A stretch of 64,000 nt of DNA from Pseudomonas sp. 5P_3.1_Bac2 (lineage in GTDB: Bacteria; Pseudomonadota; Gammaproteobacteria; Pseudomonadales; Pseudomonadaceae), in NCBI RefSeq assembly GCF_025465995.1, contig NZ_JANLNY010000028.1, positions 248,001 to 312,000 of the forward strand, in the 5' to 3' direction. The position numbers were made by a program, and so were the translations under genes. Shown here in pieces: positions 33,878 to 43,322 of the stretch (position 1 is its first letter; each line of letters begins with the position of its first letter). The notes under the pieces were generated by a model that was given only the letters and a program-made list of their open reading frames with translations, did not search any database and was not told the DNA's origin.

Positions 33878-36295
33878 TTAGAAGTCCAGGTTAGACACCG
33901 CCAACGCGTTGGTTTCGATAAAGTCGCGGCGTGGTTCTACGGCGTCGCCCATCAGGGTGTTGAAGATTTGGTCGGCGGCGATGGCGTCTTCGATACGCAC
34001 CTTGAGCATGCGGCGCACGTCTGGGTCCATGGTGGTTTCCCAGAGTTGATCCGGGTTCATTTCGCCCAGACCTTTATAGCGCTGAATGCTGTGACGCTTG
34101 GTGCTTTCGGCCATCAGCCAGGCGAGGGCGTCTTTGAACGTGCTGACGTGCTTCTTACGCTCGCCACGCTGCACAAAGGCGCCTTCTTCCAACAGGCTGT
34201 TGAGCTGCTCACCGAGGGTGGTCACGGTGCGGTAGTCGTTACTGGCGAAGAAGTCGCGGTTGAAGGTCACGTAGCTGGAAACGCCGTGGGAGATCAGTTC
34301 GACCTCAGGCAGCCACAGGTGACGCTCTTGGTCTTCGCGCAGACTGGTTTTATAGACCAGGCCGGATTTCTCCATGGTCTTCAGGCGCGTGTCGAGCTGG
34401 GCGAGCCACTGCTGCATGTGCGCTTGATCAGCCAACTGCTCAGGCTCAACCCGTGGGATGTAGACGAAGTGCTCGGTGAGCTCTTCGGGATACAGACGGG
34501 ACAGACGCTTGAGGGTCTTCATGACCATGCGATAGTCGTTGACCAGACGCTCCAGCGACTCGCCAGAGAGGCCTGGGGCGCTTTCGTTAACGTGCAGGCT
34601 GGCATCTTCCAGAGCCGATTGGGTCATGTATTCCTCCATGGCCTCATCGTCTTTGATGTACTGCTCTTGCTTGCCTTTCTTGACCTTGTACAGCGGCGGC
34701 TGGGCGATGTAGATGTAGCCGCGCTCAACCAGCTCCGGCAACTGACGGAAGAAGAAGGTCAGCAGCAGGGTGCGGATGTGCGAACCGTCGACGTCGGCGT
34801 CGGTCATGATGATGATGTTGTGATAACGCAGCTTGTCGATGTTGTATTCATCGCGGCCAATACCACAGCCCAGCGCGGTGATCAGGGTGCCGACTTCTTG
34901 CGACGAGATCATCTTGTCGAAGCGGGCTTTTTCCACGTTAAGGATCTTACCTTTGAGCGGCAGGATCGCTTGGGTCTTGCGGTTACGGCCTTGCTTAGCA
35001 GAGCCGCCCGCGGAGTCCCCTTCCACGATGTAGAGTTCGGACAGGGCAGGGTCTTTCTCTTGGCAGTCAGCCAGTTTGCCTGGCAGACCGGCGATATCCA
35101 GTGCACCTTTACGACGGGTCATTTCCCGCGCTTTACGTGCTGCTTCGCGGGCACGGGCGGCGTCAATCATCTTGCCGACCACGGCCTTGGCTTCGTTGGG
35201 GTTTTCCAGCAGGAAGTCGGAGAAGTACTTGCCCATCTCCTGTTCCACTGCGGTTTTAACCTCGGAGGAGACCAGCTTGTCTTTGGTTTGCGAGCTGAAT
35301 TTCGGGTCCGGTACTTTCACCGAGATAATCGCGGTCAGACCTTCACGGGCGTCGTCACCGGTGGTGGCGATTTTGTGCTTCTTGGCCAGACCTTCCTGCT
35401 CAATATAAGTGTTGAGGTTACGGGTCAGGGCCGAGCGGAAACCGGCGAGGTGAGTACCACCGTCACGCTGCGGAATATTGTTGGTGAAGCACAGCAGGTT
35501 TTCGTTGAAGCTGTCGTTCCACTGCAGAGCGACTTCCACACCAACACCGTCGTCACGTTGCACGGTGAAATGGAACACCTGGTTAACCGGGGTTTTGTTC
35601 TGGTTGAGGTACTCAACGAACGCACGCAGACCACCTTCGTACTTGAACAGCTCTTCCTTCCCGCTACGCTCGTCGCGCAACATGATGCCGACACCGGAGT
35701 TAAGGAAGGACAGTTCGCGCAGGCGCTTGGCCAAAATATCCCAGCTGAAATGGATATTGGCGAAGGTATCTTCGGAAGCTTTGAAGTGAATCTGCGTACC
35801 TGTGGTTTCGCTGTCGCCCACCGGCGCAATCGGCGCCTGAGGTACACCATGGTGGTAAGTCTGTTCCCAGATCTTGCCGCCACGGCGGATGGTCATAACC
35901 AGTTCTTTGGACAGGGCGTTCACCACGGACACACCCACGCCGTGCAGCCCACCAGAGACCTTATAGCTATTGTCGTCGAACTTACCGCCTGCGTGCAGGA
36001 CGGTCATGATCACTTCAGCAGCCGAGACGCCTTCGTCCTTGTGGATATCCACCGGAATGCCGCGCCCGTTGTCGCGCACAGTGATCGACTCATCCGGGTG
36101 GATAGTAATGGTGATCTCACTGCAGTAACCGGCCAAGGCCTCGTCGATGGAGTTGTCGACCACCTCGAACACCATGTGGTGCAGACCGCTGCCATCGTCG
36201 GTATCACCGATATACATACCAGGCCGTTTGCGTACGGCATCCAGGCCTTTAAGGACCTTAATGTTATTGGAGTCGTACGTTTGGTTGTCGCTCAT
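33878..36295 (-). CDS. gyrB: DNA gyrase subunit B
   Basis: An 805-residue ATPase subunit of DNA gyrase. GHKL ATPase motifs appear in the N-terminal half (LDAVRKRPGMYIG, DNGRGIPVD, GGLHGVGVSVVNALS); the TOPRIM domain follows with EGDSAGG and DADVDGSHIRTLLLTFFFR, and the C-terminus ends ALAVSNLDF. The ATG at 36295 gives the usual MSDNQTYDS start; the longest frame begins at 36337, inside recF. Only 4 bases separate it from the recF stop, so the two are cotranscribed. The open frame of similar length on the opposite strand is a shadow. Confidence 0.98.
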   Translation of the reverse strand: MSDNQTYDSNNIKVLKGLDAVRKRPGMYIGDTDDGSGLHHMVFEVVDNSIDEALAGYCSEITITIHPDESITVRDNGRGIPVDIHKDEGVSAAEVIMTVLHAGGKFDDNSYKVSGGLHGVGVSVVNALSKELVMTIRRGGKIWEQTYHHGVPQAPIAPVGDSETTGTQIHFKASEDTFANIHFSWDILAKRLRELSFLNSGVGIMLRDERSGKEELFKYEGGLRAFVEYLNQNKTPVNQVFHFTVQRDDGVGVEVALQWNDSFNENLLCFTNNIPQRDGGTHLAGFRSALTRNLNTYIEQEGLAKKHKIATTGDDAREGLTAIISVKVPDPKFSSQTKDKLVSSEVKTAVEQEMGKYFSDFLLENPNEAKAVVGKMIDAARAREAARKAREMTRRKGALDIAGLPGKLADCQEKDPALSELYIVEGDSAGGSAKQGRNRKTQAILPLKGKILNVEKARFDKMISSQEVGTLITALGCGIGRDEYNIDKLRYHNIIIMTDADVDGSHIRTLLLTFFFRQLPELVERGYIYIAQPPLYKVKKGKQEQYIKDDEAMEEYMTQSALEDASLHVNESAPGLSGESLERLVNDYRMVMKTLKRLSRLYPEELTEHFVYIPRVEPEQLADQAHMQQWLAQLDTRLKTMEKSGLVYKTSLREDQERHLWLPEVELISHGVSSYVTFNRDFFASNDYRTVTTLGEQLNSLLEEGAFVQRGERKKHVSTFKDALAWLMAESTKRHSIQRYKGLGEMNPDQLWETTMDPDVRRMLKVRIEDAIAADQIFNTLMGDAVEPRRDFIETNALAVSNLDF

Positions 36296-36299
36296 GCCT

Positions 36300-37403
36300 T
36301 CACTCCTGGTGGTCGTGGGTCTGGGTGATACCGCCATGTTCCACGTGGAACATGGCTACTGGCGTATCCGTGCGCCAGCCTTCCCTCAACAATTCATGGT
36401 CTACGCAGGTGATAAACACCTGGCAGTGCAAATCTTCTAACAATCGGCACAAAGCGCGGCGGTGCTGTTCATCCAGTTCTGACGGTAAGTCATCCACTAG
36501 ATAGATGCATTGACCTTGCTTGGCCTGGTTGACCAAATGCCCTTGTGCAATACGCAGGGCACAGACAACCAACTTTTGTTGCCCGCGGGAAAGAATCTCC
36601 GCGGCATTGTGGGCGCCCAAACGTAACCTTAAGTCTGCACGTTGGGGGCCAGCTTGGGTGTGACCGAGTTGTTGATCGCGGCTAAGGCTATTGGCGAGCA
36701 CTGTATTTAGCTCGCGTTCCTTATCCCAGCCGCGGTAGTAACTTAGGGTCAAACCTTCCAGCTCTACCAGCTCATTCAGGGTACGCTCGAAAATCGGCTT
36801 GAGTGCCTTGATATAGGCACGGCGATAACTATCGATTTCCTCGCTGGCCAGGCACAACTCACGGTCCCAGGCCGCCTGCGAAGCGCGGTCAAGTGTACCA
36901 TGCCGCAGCCACGAGTTCCGCTGACGGAGCGCCTTCTGCAGGCGCTGCCAGGCCGGCAGAAAACCAGGTTCCACGTGGAACACTCCCCAGTCGAGGAACT
37001 GTCGGCGAATCTTCGGTGCACCTTCTAACAAACGAAAACTGTCTGGATTGATCAATTGCAGCGGTAAGGTCTCAGCCAACTGTGCTGCGCTGCGCGCATT
37101 CTGCCCGTCAATACGAATAATGAACTCGCCCTGACGATCACGCGAAACCCCCAGGTTACTCATGCGCCCATCAGCCAACTGCACTTGGCCGTGAATGGTG
37201 CAGGCAGCCTGTTCGTACTGAATGACCGGCAGCAGACGGGTACTGCGAAACGAACGGGCCAAACCGAGCAAGTGAATGGCTTCCAGCACACTGGTTTTGC
37301 CGCTGCCGTTGTCGCCAGAAAGGATGTTGATACGCGGGGAGGGCGTGAGGCTGACCGTCTGCAAGTTACGCACAGCAGTGATGGTGAAACGAGTCAGAGA
37401 CAT
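36300..37403 (-). CDS. recF: DNA replication and repair protein RecF
   Basis: A 367-residue SMC-like ATPase that helps load RecA at gaps. Walker A is GDNGSGKT (30-37), the signature is LSRGQQK, and Walker B is IYLVDDLPSELD. Two ParB-binding palindromes (36333-36356 and 36968-36981) lie inside its coding sequence. The first encodes Met-Phe-His-Val-Glu-His near the C-terminus, so the last about 15 residues look like a tail tolerated to hold the site. It lies between dnaN and gyrB in the conserved order. Confidence 0.97.
   Translation of the reverse strand: MSLTRFTITAVRNLQTVSLTPSPRINILSGDNGSGKTSVLEAIHLLGLARSFRSTRLLPVIQYEQAACTIHGQVQLADGRMSNLGVSRDRQGEFIIRIDGQNARSAAQLAETLPLQLINPDSFRLLEGAPKIRRQFLDWGVFHVEPGFLPAWQRLQKALRQRNSWLRHGTLDRASQAAWDRELCLASEEIDSYRRAYIKALKPIFERTLNELVELEGLTLSYYRGWDKERELNTVLANSLSRDQQLGHTQAGPQRADLRLRLGAHNAAEILSRGQQKLVVCALRIAQGHLVNQAKQGQCIYLVDDLPSELDEQHRRALCRLLEDLHCQVFITCVDHELLREGWRTDTPVAMFHVEHGGITQTHDHQE
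36333..36356. other. parS centromere-like site 1
   Basis: A perfect 24-base palindrome whose central 16 bases, TGTTCCACGTGGAACA, match the chromosomal parS consensus bound by ParB. It is in the recF 3' end, about 12 kb from parAB and 4 kb from oriC. Confidence 0.92.
36968..36981. other. parS centromere-like site 2
   Basis: GTTCCACGTGGAAC is a perfect 14-base parS core inside recF, about 630 bases from site 1. Confidence 0.9.
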
Positions 37404-37587
37404 TAACGCGAAGACCGTGGCGTAACGAAGGTCAGATCAAGCGGCGGCGCTTGAGTAAAAAGCCGCAGCCGCAATGCGCTTTGGCGTTCTACTCGGCCTG
37501 CGAACGTCATTAAGTTTGCACGCTTAATGACGTTCGCCAGAGCGACCACCACAGACAGTGGCCGAGGGCGAAGGTGGTTCAACGGGA

Positions 37588-38691
37588 TTACAGACGCATC
37601 GGCATGACGACATAGGAAGAATCGTCGTTACCGGCTTCATGGACCAGAGCACTGCTGTTGGCATCGGACAGAATCAAGCGCACTTGATCCGTGGTCATCA
37701 CGCTCAGCACATCCAGCAGGTAGCTCACGTTGAAGCCAATTTCCAAGGCGCTGCCGTTGTAGTCCACGGCGATTTCTTCCTCGGCTTCTTCCTGCTCTGG
37801 GTTGTTGGCTTGAATTTTCAGCAGGCCAGATTCCAGTTGCAGGCGAATACCGCGGTACTTTTCGTTAGAAAGAATCGCTGTACGGCTAAAGGCTTCACGC
37901 AGGCCCTGACGATCCGCCAGCACCAATTTGTCACCACCACGCGGCAGTACGCGCTCGTAGTCAGGGAACTTGCCGTCCACCAGCTTCGAGGTGAAGGTGA
38001 ACTCGCCGGTAGTCGCGCGGATGTGGTGTTGGCCGAGAACGATGCCGACGCTGCCGTCTTGGTCAGTCAGCAGACGGGCCAATTCCAGAATACCTTTACG
38101 CGGCACAATCACTTGATGGCGCTCAACCTGCTCAATCGCCGCCTGCATGGAGCACATAGCCAGACGGTGACCGTCGGTGGCGACAGCGCGCAGCACGCCA
38201 GTTTGCACTTCCAGCAGCATGCCGTTGAGGTAGTAACGCACGTCCTGCTGGGCCATGGCGAAGCTGGTGCGCTCGATCAAACGGCGAACCTTGCCTTGCT
38301 CCAGGTTGAAGGTCAGCGAGCCTGGGCCTTCTTCCACCGTCGGGAAGTCATTGGCTGGCAGCGTCGACAGGCTGAAGCGGCTACGGCCAGCTTTAACCAG
38401 CAGCTTTTGTTCGTCGATGCGGATATCAATCAGCACATCGGCTGGCAAGCTTTTGCAGATGTCCATCAGCTTGCGCGCCGGCACGGTGATCTCACCGGGC
38501 TCAGCGGGTTCTTCCAACGTTACGCGGCCGACCAGTTCGACTTCCAAGTCGGTACCAGTCAGCGACAGTTGTTGGCCTTCGACGACCAACAGCACGTTCG
38601 ACAAAACCGGCAGAGTCTGGCGGCGTTCCACGACGCCGGCGACCAGCTGCAGAGGTTTCAACAAGGCTTCGCGTTGAATGGTGAAATGCAT
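37588..38691 (-). CDS. dnaN: DNA polymerase III beta sliding clamp
   Basis: A 367-residue processivity clamp made of three repeated domains. It starts MHFTIQREALLKPLQLVAGVVERRQTLP in family fashion, contains LPANDFPTVEEG, and ends SSYVVMPMRL, the conserved C-terminal motif. AAGGGA lies 7-12 bases upstream of the ATG. It is 31 bases downstream of dnaA in the standard dnaA-dnaN-recF-gyrB operon. Confidence 0.98.
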   Translation of the reverse strand: MHFTIQREALLKPLQLVAGVVERRQTLPVLSNVLLVVEGQQLSLTGTDLEVELVGRVTLEEPAEPGEITVPARKLMDICKSLPADVLIDIRIDEQKLLVKAGRSRFSLSTLPANDFPTVEEGPGSLTFNLEQGKVRRLIERTSFAMAQQDVRYYLNGMLLEVQTGVLRAVATDGHRLAMCSMQAAIEQVERHQVIVPRKGILELARLLTDQDGSVGIVLGQHHIRATTGEFTFTSKLVDGKFPDYERVLPRGGDKLVLADRQGLREAFSRTAILSNEKYRGIRLQLESGLLKIQANNPEQEEAEEEIAVDYNGSALEIGFNVSYLLDVLSVMTTDQVRLILSDANSSALVHEAGNDDSSYVVMPMRL

Positions 38692-38722
38692 GGTCTAGTC
38701 CCTTGCCTAGTGGAATTGCGTA

Positions 38723-40177
38723 TTAAGTAGTCAGTGTACGCAGCAAATTCTTGTAGTCCTCGCGGATATCCGCGTCGGATTCTTTAAGTTCAGCAATCTT
38801 ACGACATGCATGCAATACAGTTGTGTGATCACGGCCGCCGAATGCATCGCCGATCTCCGGCAGGCTGTGGTTGGTCAGCTCTTTCGACAAAGCCATCGCC
38901 ACTTGCCGTGGGCGCGCTACAGAACGCGAGCGGCGCTTGGACAGCAGATCAGAAATCTTGATCTTGTAGTACTCAGCCACGGTGCGCTGGATGTTATCGA
39001 TGCTGACCAGCTTGTCCTGCAGGGCGAGCAAGTCCTTCAGCGATTCACGAATCAGCTCGATGGTAATGTCACGCCCCATAAAGTGCGAGTGGGCAATCAC
39101 CCGCTTCAGAGCACCTTCGAGTTCACGCACGTTAGAGCGGATGCGCTGGGCGATAAAGAACGCTGCATCGTGGGGCAACTCAACCCTGGCTTGGTCGGCC
39201 TTCTTCATCAGAATCGCCACGCGGGTTTCCAACTCGGGCGGCTCAACCGCCACCGTCAGGCCCCAACCGAAGCGCGATTTCAGACGCTCTTCCAAGCCTT
39301 CAATTTCTTTCGGATAGCGGTCGCTGGTGAGAATCACCTGTTGGCCGCCTTCAAGCAGGGCGTTGAAGGTGTGGAAAAACTCCTCCTGGGAACGCTCTTT
39401 CTTGGCAAAGAATTGGATGTCGTCGATCAGCAGGGCGTCCACCGAGCGGTAGAAACGCTTGAACTCATTGATGGCGTTGAGTTGCAGCGCTTTAACCATG
39501 TCCGCCACAAAGCGTTCGGAATGCAGGTAAACCACCTTGGCATTCGGATTCTTTTGCAGCAGGTGGTTACCCACAGCGTGCATCAAGTGCGTTTTACCCA
39601 AGCCCACGCCGCCATACAGGAACAGCGGGTTGTAACCATGCTTGGGGTTGTCCGCCACCTGCCAGGCCGCAGCCCGGGCCAGTTGGTTGGACTTGCCCTC
39701 AACGAAGTTATCAAAGGTAAAGGTGCGGTTCAGATAGCTGGTGTGCTTAAGGCCACCTTCAACCTGCACTTCGCGCTCAGCACGTACAGGAGCAGGTTGG
39801 CTGGCCGCACCAGCCATGGAGTCGAAGCTATCGCGCGACGGTTCGCTTGGCGTCACCGCAGCAGCTGGCGGCGCTGGCACAGGTGCTGGGGCAGCAGCTG
39901 GAGCAGTCGGCGCCGTCCGCGCAGCTGAGCTGCGCTTGCTGCCTATTAATAAAGAAAGAGCAGGGGCCATGCCTTCACTGCGCTCATTGAGCAGCTCCAG
40001 CAGGCGACCAAGATACTTTTCATTGACCCAGTCCAGCACAAAACGGTTGGGCGCGTAGACACGAAGCTCGTCGCCTTCAGCTTCGACCTGCAGTGGACGG
40101 ATCCAGGTGTTGAATTGCTGAGCAGGCAGCTCATCGCGTAGAAGCTCGACGCACTGCTGCCAAAGTTCCACAGACAC
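38723..40177 (-). CDS. dnaA: Chromosomal replication initiator protein DnaA
   Basis: A 484-residue initiator. Domain I is N-terminal (LWQQCVELLRDELPAQQFNTWI); an Ala/Pro-rich linker runs from about 85 to 115; the AAA+ domain has Walker A GGVGLGKTH and Walker B LLIDDIQFF; the DNA-binding domain ends with the DnaA signature GRDHTTVLHACRKI. An ATG at 40183 abuts the AGGGG Shine-Dalgarno with no spacing. The GTG at 40177 sits 6 bases after it and yields MSVELWQQ, the known Pseudomonas N-terminus, so I call that start. The linker is shorter than in P. aeruginosa. Confidence 0.97.
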   Translation of the reverse strand: MSVELWQQCVELLRDELPAQQFNTWIRPLQVEAEGDELRVYAPNRFVLDWVNEKYLGRLLELLNERSEGMAPALSLLIGSKRSSAARTAPTAPAAAPAPVPAPPAAAVTPSEPSRDSFDSMAGAASQPAPVRAEREVQVEGGLKHTSYLNRTFTFDNFVEGKSNQLARAAAWQVADNPKHGYNPLFLYGGVGLGKTHLMHAVGNHLLQKNPNAKVVYLHSERFVADMVKALQLNAINEFKRFYRSVDALLIDDIQFFAKKERSQEEFFHTFNALLEGGQQVILTSDRYPKEIEGLEERLKSRFGWGLTVAVEPPELETRVAILMKKADQARVELPHDAAFFIAQRIRSNVRELEGALKRVIAHSHFMGRDITIELIRESLKDLLALQDKLVSIDNIQRTVAEYYKIKISDLLSKRRSRSVARPRQVAMALSKELTNHSLPEIGDAFGGRDHTTVLHACRKIAELKESDADIREDYKNLLRTLTT

Positions 40178-40694
40178 GGACATCCCCTAAATCGAAAGGC
40201 GAAAAACAAACCCCATTGTACCGGCCAACGGCAAAGTTATCCACACGTAAGCGGGCTTATCTATAAGGAAAATCAAGGTGTTAATCGAACAAAAAAGTTT
40301 TCACCCATGTGCAAATAAACACTGTGGATAACAAATCCACAGCCCTTGGGGTAACTCGAGGGAAAAACTGGTGATCAATCCCCCTGTGGATAAAAAACCA
40401 TTCCATCCTCAGCTTGTAGGCGGCTTCCACACAGTTGCAGCACCTCTTTCTGACAGACTTACTCGCCACTGAAAGTCCTGACAATAAAGGCCTACAGACA
40501 GTTATCCACAGAAGACTGGCTGCTTAAAAGCATTTACATCATTAAAAAATCTTTAAATTTTCTCTTCTCTATATTTCTTTCTGCAGGAAAAGCTGAGTGA
40601 GAAATTGACCTGCCCCCTGCCTTTCTCTAGAATTGCCGGTCTCTTAAAACGGGGGCCATTCCGGCCCGTAGTCGATCACCCAGGTAAACGCATC
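40178..40694. other. Replication origin oriC (dnaA-rpmH intergenic region)
   Basis: Four exact DnaA boxes (TTATCCACA): 40237-40245 and 40502-40510 on the plus strand, 40323-40331 and 40385-40393 on the minus strand. TGTGGAT at 40323 and ATCCACA at 40335 also form an inverted pair. A 55-base AT-rich stretch (40530-40585) next to the last box is the likely unwinding element. The position between dnaA and rpmH is that of the known Pseudomonas origin. Confidence 0.9.
40605..40633 (+). promoter_or_regulatory. Sigma-70 promoter of rpmH-rnpA
   Basis: TTGACC (-35) and TAGAAT (-10) with an exact 17-base spacer, 62 bases before the rpmH start. It is close to consensus, as expected for a ribosomal protein gene. 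Confidence 0.85.
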
Positions 40695-40829
40695 ATGAAA
40701 CGTACTTTCCAACCAAGCACTATCAAGCGCGCTCGCACCCACGGTTTCCGTGCTCGTATGGCCACCAAGAACGGCCGTGCTGTCCTGTCGCGTCGTCGCG
40801 CCAAGGGCCGTAAGCGTCTGGCCGTATAA
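40695..40829 (+). CDS. rpmH: 50S ribosomal protein L34
   Basis: The 44-residue basic protein [18 protein letters not shown]...GRKRLAV matches bacterial L34 in length and sequence throughout. It is the first gene right of oriC, followed by rnpA after 12 bases. Confidence 0.99.
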
Positions 40830-40841
40830 TTTTTCGGTCTT

Positions 40842-41246
40842 GTGGTGAGTCGAGACTTCAGTCGGGAAAAGCGTCTGCTTACTCCCCGACAATTCAAGGC
40901 AGTCTTCGACTCCCCTAGCGGCAAAGCTCCGGGCAAAAATGTCCTATTGCTGGCGCGCGACAATCAGCTGGATCATCCCCGCCTGGGATTAGTGATCGGC
41001 AAAAAGAGCGTGAAGCTCTCTGTTGAGCGCAACCGTCTGAAACGCCAGATCCGCGAATCATTCCGCCTAAATCAAGACAACTTGGTTGGGTGGGATATCG
41101 TGATTGTCGCGCGTAAAGGATTAGGCGATTTGGAGAATGTCGAGCTGGCGCGCCAGTTCGGCAAACTCTGGAAGCGTCTTGAACGCAGCAAACCAAGTCC
41201 GGAAACCGCCGCAACCTTAGGGGTCAACGACAATCCCCATGCGTAA
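40842..41246 (+). CDS. rnpA: Ribonuclease P protein component
   Basis: A 134-residue basic protein that binds the RNase P RNA for tRNA 5' maturation. The family signature is KSVKLSVERNRLKRQIRESFR (as the RNR motif region, about 53-73), with DHPRLGLVIGKK just before it. Start is GTG; a second GTG follows directly, and either gives nearly the same protein. It overlaps yidD by 8 bases. Confidence 0.97.
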   Translation: MVSRDFSREKRLLTPRQFKAVFDSPSGKAPGKNVLLLARDNQLDHPRLGLVIGKKSVKLSVERNRLKRQIRESFRLNQDNLVGWDIVIVARKGLGDLENVELARQFGKLWKRLERSKPSPETAATLGVNDNPHA

Positions 41247-41484
41247 ACTGGTCTTGCTACCTATCCAGTTTTACCGCTACGCCATCAGCCCCTTGATGGC
41301 CAATCATTGTCGTTTCTACCCTAGCTGTTCTTGCTACGCGCTCGAAGCCATTGAACAACATGGCATCTGGCGCGGTGGCTGGCTGAGCGCGAAGCGCCTT
41401 GGCCGCTGTCACCCGTGGAATCCCGGTGGTTACGACCCGGTGCCCTCTGCGCAAACCTCCCGATCCTCTTCGATGGCCGAATAA
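41239..41484 (+). CDS. yidD: Membrane protein insertion efficiency factor
   Basis: An 81-residue protein of the YidD family. The conserved core RYAISPLMANHCRFYPSCSCYALEAI with three cysteines, then RLGRCHPWNPGGYDPVP, is fully present. It is thought to assist YidC-dependent membrane insertion. It overlaps rnpA by 8 bases and ends 2 bases before yidC. Confidence 0.96.
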   Translation: MRKLVLLPIQFYRYAISPLMANHCRFYPSCSCYALEAIEQHGIWRGGWLSAKRLGRCHPWNPGGYDPVPSAQTSRSSSMAE

Positions 41485-41486
41485 TC

Positions 41487-43247
41487 ATGGATATTCAACG
41501 CTCGATCCTGATCGTCGCCCTGGCAATCGTGTCCTATATGATGGTTCTCCAATGGAACCAGGACTACGGTCAAGCCGCGCTGCCGACTGAAATTGCCGCG
41601 ACCAACAGCACAGTGCCCGGCTTGCCGGATACTTCAGGCGCAACCACCCCAACTGCGGGCAGCGATGATATTCCGAGTGTCACCAATGCCGCTGAACCTA
41701 GCGCCATCAGTGCTGCACCTGCTGCAGTCAGTGAGCAACTGATCCGCGTTAAGACCGATGTACTGGATCTGGCCATCGATCCACGCGGTGGTGATGTGGT
41801 GCAACTGCGTTTGCTCCAGTACCCACGTCGACAAGACCGTCCGGACGTACCCTTCCAGCTGTTTGATAACGGTAACGAGCGGACTTATCTGGCACAAAGT
41901 GGCCTGATCAGCAGCAATTCGGCCAATGCTCCGGACAAAGCCAGCGGCCGTGCCCTGTGGAGCAGCGAAAAAACTAACTACGAACTCGCCGATGGCCAGA
42001 ATCAACTGACCGTTGATCTGAAGTTGAGCGAAGGTGGCATCAATTACACCAAGCGTTTCAGCTTTATTCGTGGTTTGAACGCCGAATGTTCCAGCAAAGA
42101 GCAGCAGCAGAAGAAAACCGGCTGTGTAAATCCAGCGGCTTATCAACTGACAGTGAGCTATTTGATCGACAACCAGAGCGCTGAAGCTTGGAGCGGCAAC
42201 ATGTTTGCTCAGCTTAAGCGCGATGGTAGTGATGATCCGTCGTCCACTACCGCCACTGGCACCGCGACTTACTTGGGCGGCGCCCTGTGGACAACTGAAA
42301 AGTCCTACCAAAAAGTGTCGATGAAAGACATCGACAAGCAAGCCTTTAAAGAAACCGTCCAAGGGGGCTGGGTTGCCTGGTTACAGCATTACTTCGTCAC
42401 TGCCTGGATCCCAAGCAAAGACAACACCAACCAAATTCAGACCCGCAAAGACGGCCAAGGCAACTACATCCTTGGTTTTACCGGCCCGGCCATTTCGGTT
42501 GCTGCCGGCGCTCAGGCTGAAACCAGTGCAATTCTGTATGCCGGCCCGAAGCTACAGGGTCACCTGAAAACCCTGTCGCCAGGTCTGGAACTGACTGTCG
42601 ACTACGGCATCCTGTGGTTTCTCGCTCAACCCATCTTCTGGCTGCTGGGAGTTATCCACAACCTGCTGGGGAACTGGGGTTGGTCGATCATTGCTCTGAC
42701 TATCGTCATCAAGTTGATCTTCTTCCCGCTGTCGGCCGCCAGCTACAAATCGATGGCGCGTATGCGCGCCGTAGCGCCGAAACTGGCTCAGCTTAAAGAG
42801 CAGTTCGGTGATGATCGCCAGAAGATGTCCCAGGCGATGATGGAGCTGTACAAGAAAGAGAAGATCAACCCGCTCGGTGGTTGCTTGCCGATTCTGGTGC
42901 AAATGCCGGTGTTCCTGGCGCTGTACTGGGTGCTGCTGGAAAGCGTAGAAATGCGCCAAGCCCCTTGGCTGCTGTGGATAACTGACCTGTCGATTAAAGA
43001 TCCGTTCTTTATTCTGCCGATCATCATGGGCGCTACCATGTTTATCCAACAGCGTCTGAACCCGACTCCGCCGGATCCGATGCAGGCCAAGGTGATGAAG
43101 CTGATGCCGATCATCTTCACCTTCTTCTTCCTGTGGTTCCCTGCCGGTCTGGTGCTGTACTGGGTTGTGAACAACTGCTTGTCGATCGCCCAGCAGTGGT
43201 ACATCACCCGTAAGATTGAAGCCGCAGCAAAGGCCAGCAATGCTTGA
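41487..43247 (+). CDS. yidC: Membrane protein insertase YidC
   Basis: A 586-residue inner-membrane insertase. An N-terminal membrane anchor (SILIVALAIVSYMMVLQW), a large periplasmic beta domain (about 80-350) and the conserved C-terminal five-helix core (from about 375; FPLSAASYKSMARMRAVAPKL, NPLGGCLPILVQMPVFLALYWVL, FFLWFPAGLVLYWVVNN) give the Gram-negative layout. The ATG at 41487 puts the membrane anchor at the N-terminus; the longer frame overlaps yidD. Two exact DnaA boxes are in the 3' half (42652, 42973). Confidence 0.98.
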   Translation: MDIQRSILIVALAIVSYMMVLQWNQDYGQAALPTEIAATNSTVPGLPDTSGATTPTAGSDDIPSVTNAAEPSAISAAPAAVSEQLIRVKTDVLDLAIDPRGGDVVQLRLLQYPRRQDRPDVPFQLFDNGNERTYLAQSGLISSNSANAPDKASGRALWSSEKTNYELADGQNQLTVDLKLSEGGINYTKRFSFIRGLNAECSSKEQQQKKTGCVNPAAYQLTVSYLIDNQSAEAWSGNMFAQLKRDGSDDPSSTTATGTATYLGGALWTTEKSYQKVSMKDIDKQAFKETVQGGWVAWLQHYFVTAWIPSKDNTNQIQTRKDGQGNYILGFTGPAISVAAGAQAETSAILYAGPKLQGHLKTLSPGLELTVDYGILWFLAQPIFWLLGVIHNLLGNWGWSIIALTIVIKLIFFPLSAASYKSMARMRAVAPKLAQLKEQFGDDRQKMSQAMMELYKKEKINPLGGCLPILVQMPVFLALYWVLLESVEMRQAPWLLWITDLSIKDPFFILPIIMGATMFIQQRLNPTPPDPMQAKVMKLMPIIFTFFFLWFPAGLVLYWVVNNCLSIAQQWYITRKIEAAAKASNA

Positions 43248-43272
43248 TCAGTGCTAAGGTCTAAGCGCTAAC

Positions 43273-43300
43273 AAACGCCCCTTTTTAGGGGCGTTTTGCT
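43273..43300 (+). terminator. Intrinsic terminator after yidC
   Basis: AAACGCCCC pairs with GGGGCGTTT around a TTTTTA loop and ends in TTTTGCT, 26 bases after the yidC stop and 26 bases before the mnmE start. Confidence 0.88.
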
Positions 43301-43322
43301 ATGTCATGTGCAGGAGAATGCG

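Noticed and set aside
33869..36328. 819-codon open frame on the plus strand opposite gyrB
   Set aside because: It is the antisense shadow of gyrB created by GC-rich codon use. The translation has no recognisable domain, and gyrB is certain.
37558..39928. Long plus-strand open frames opposite dnaN and dnaA
   Set aside because: Antisense shadows; the real genes are unambiguous.
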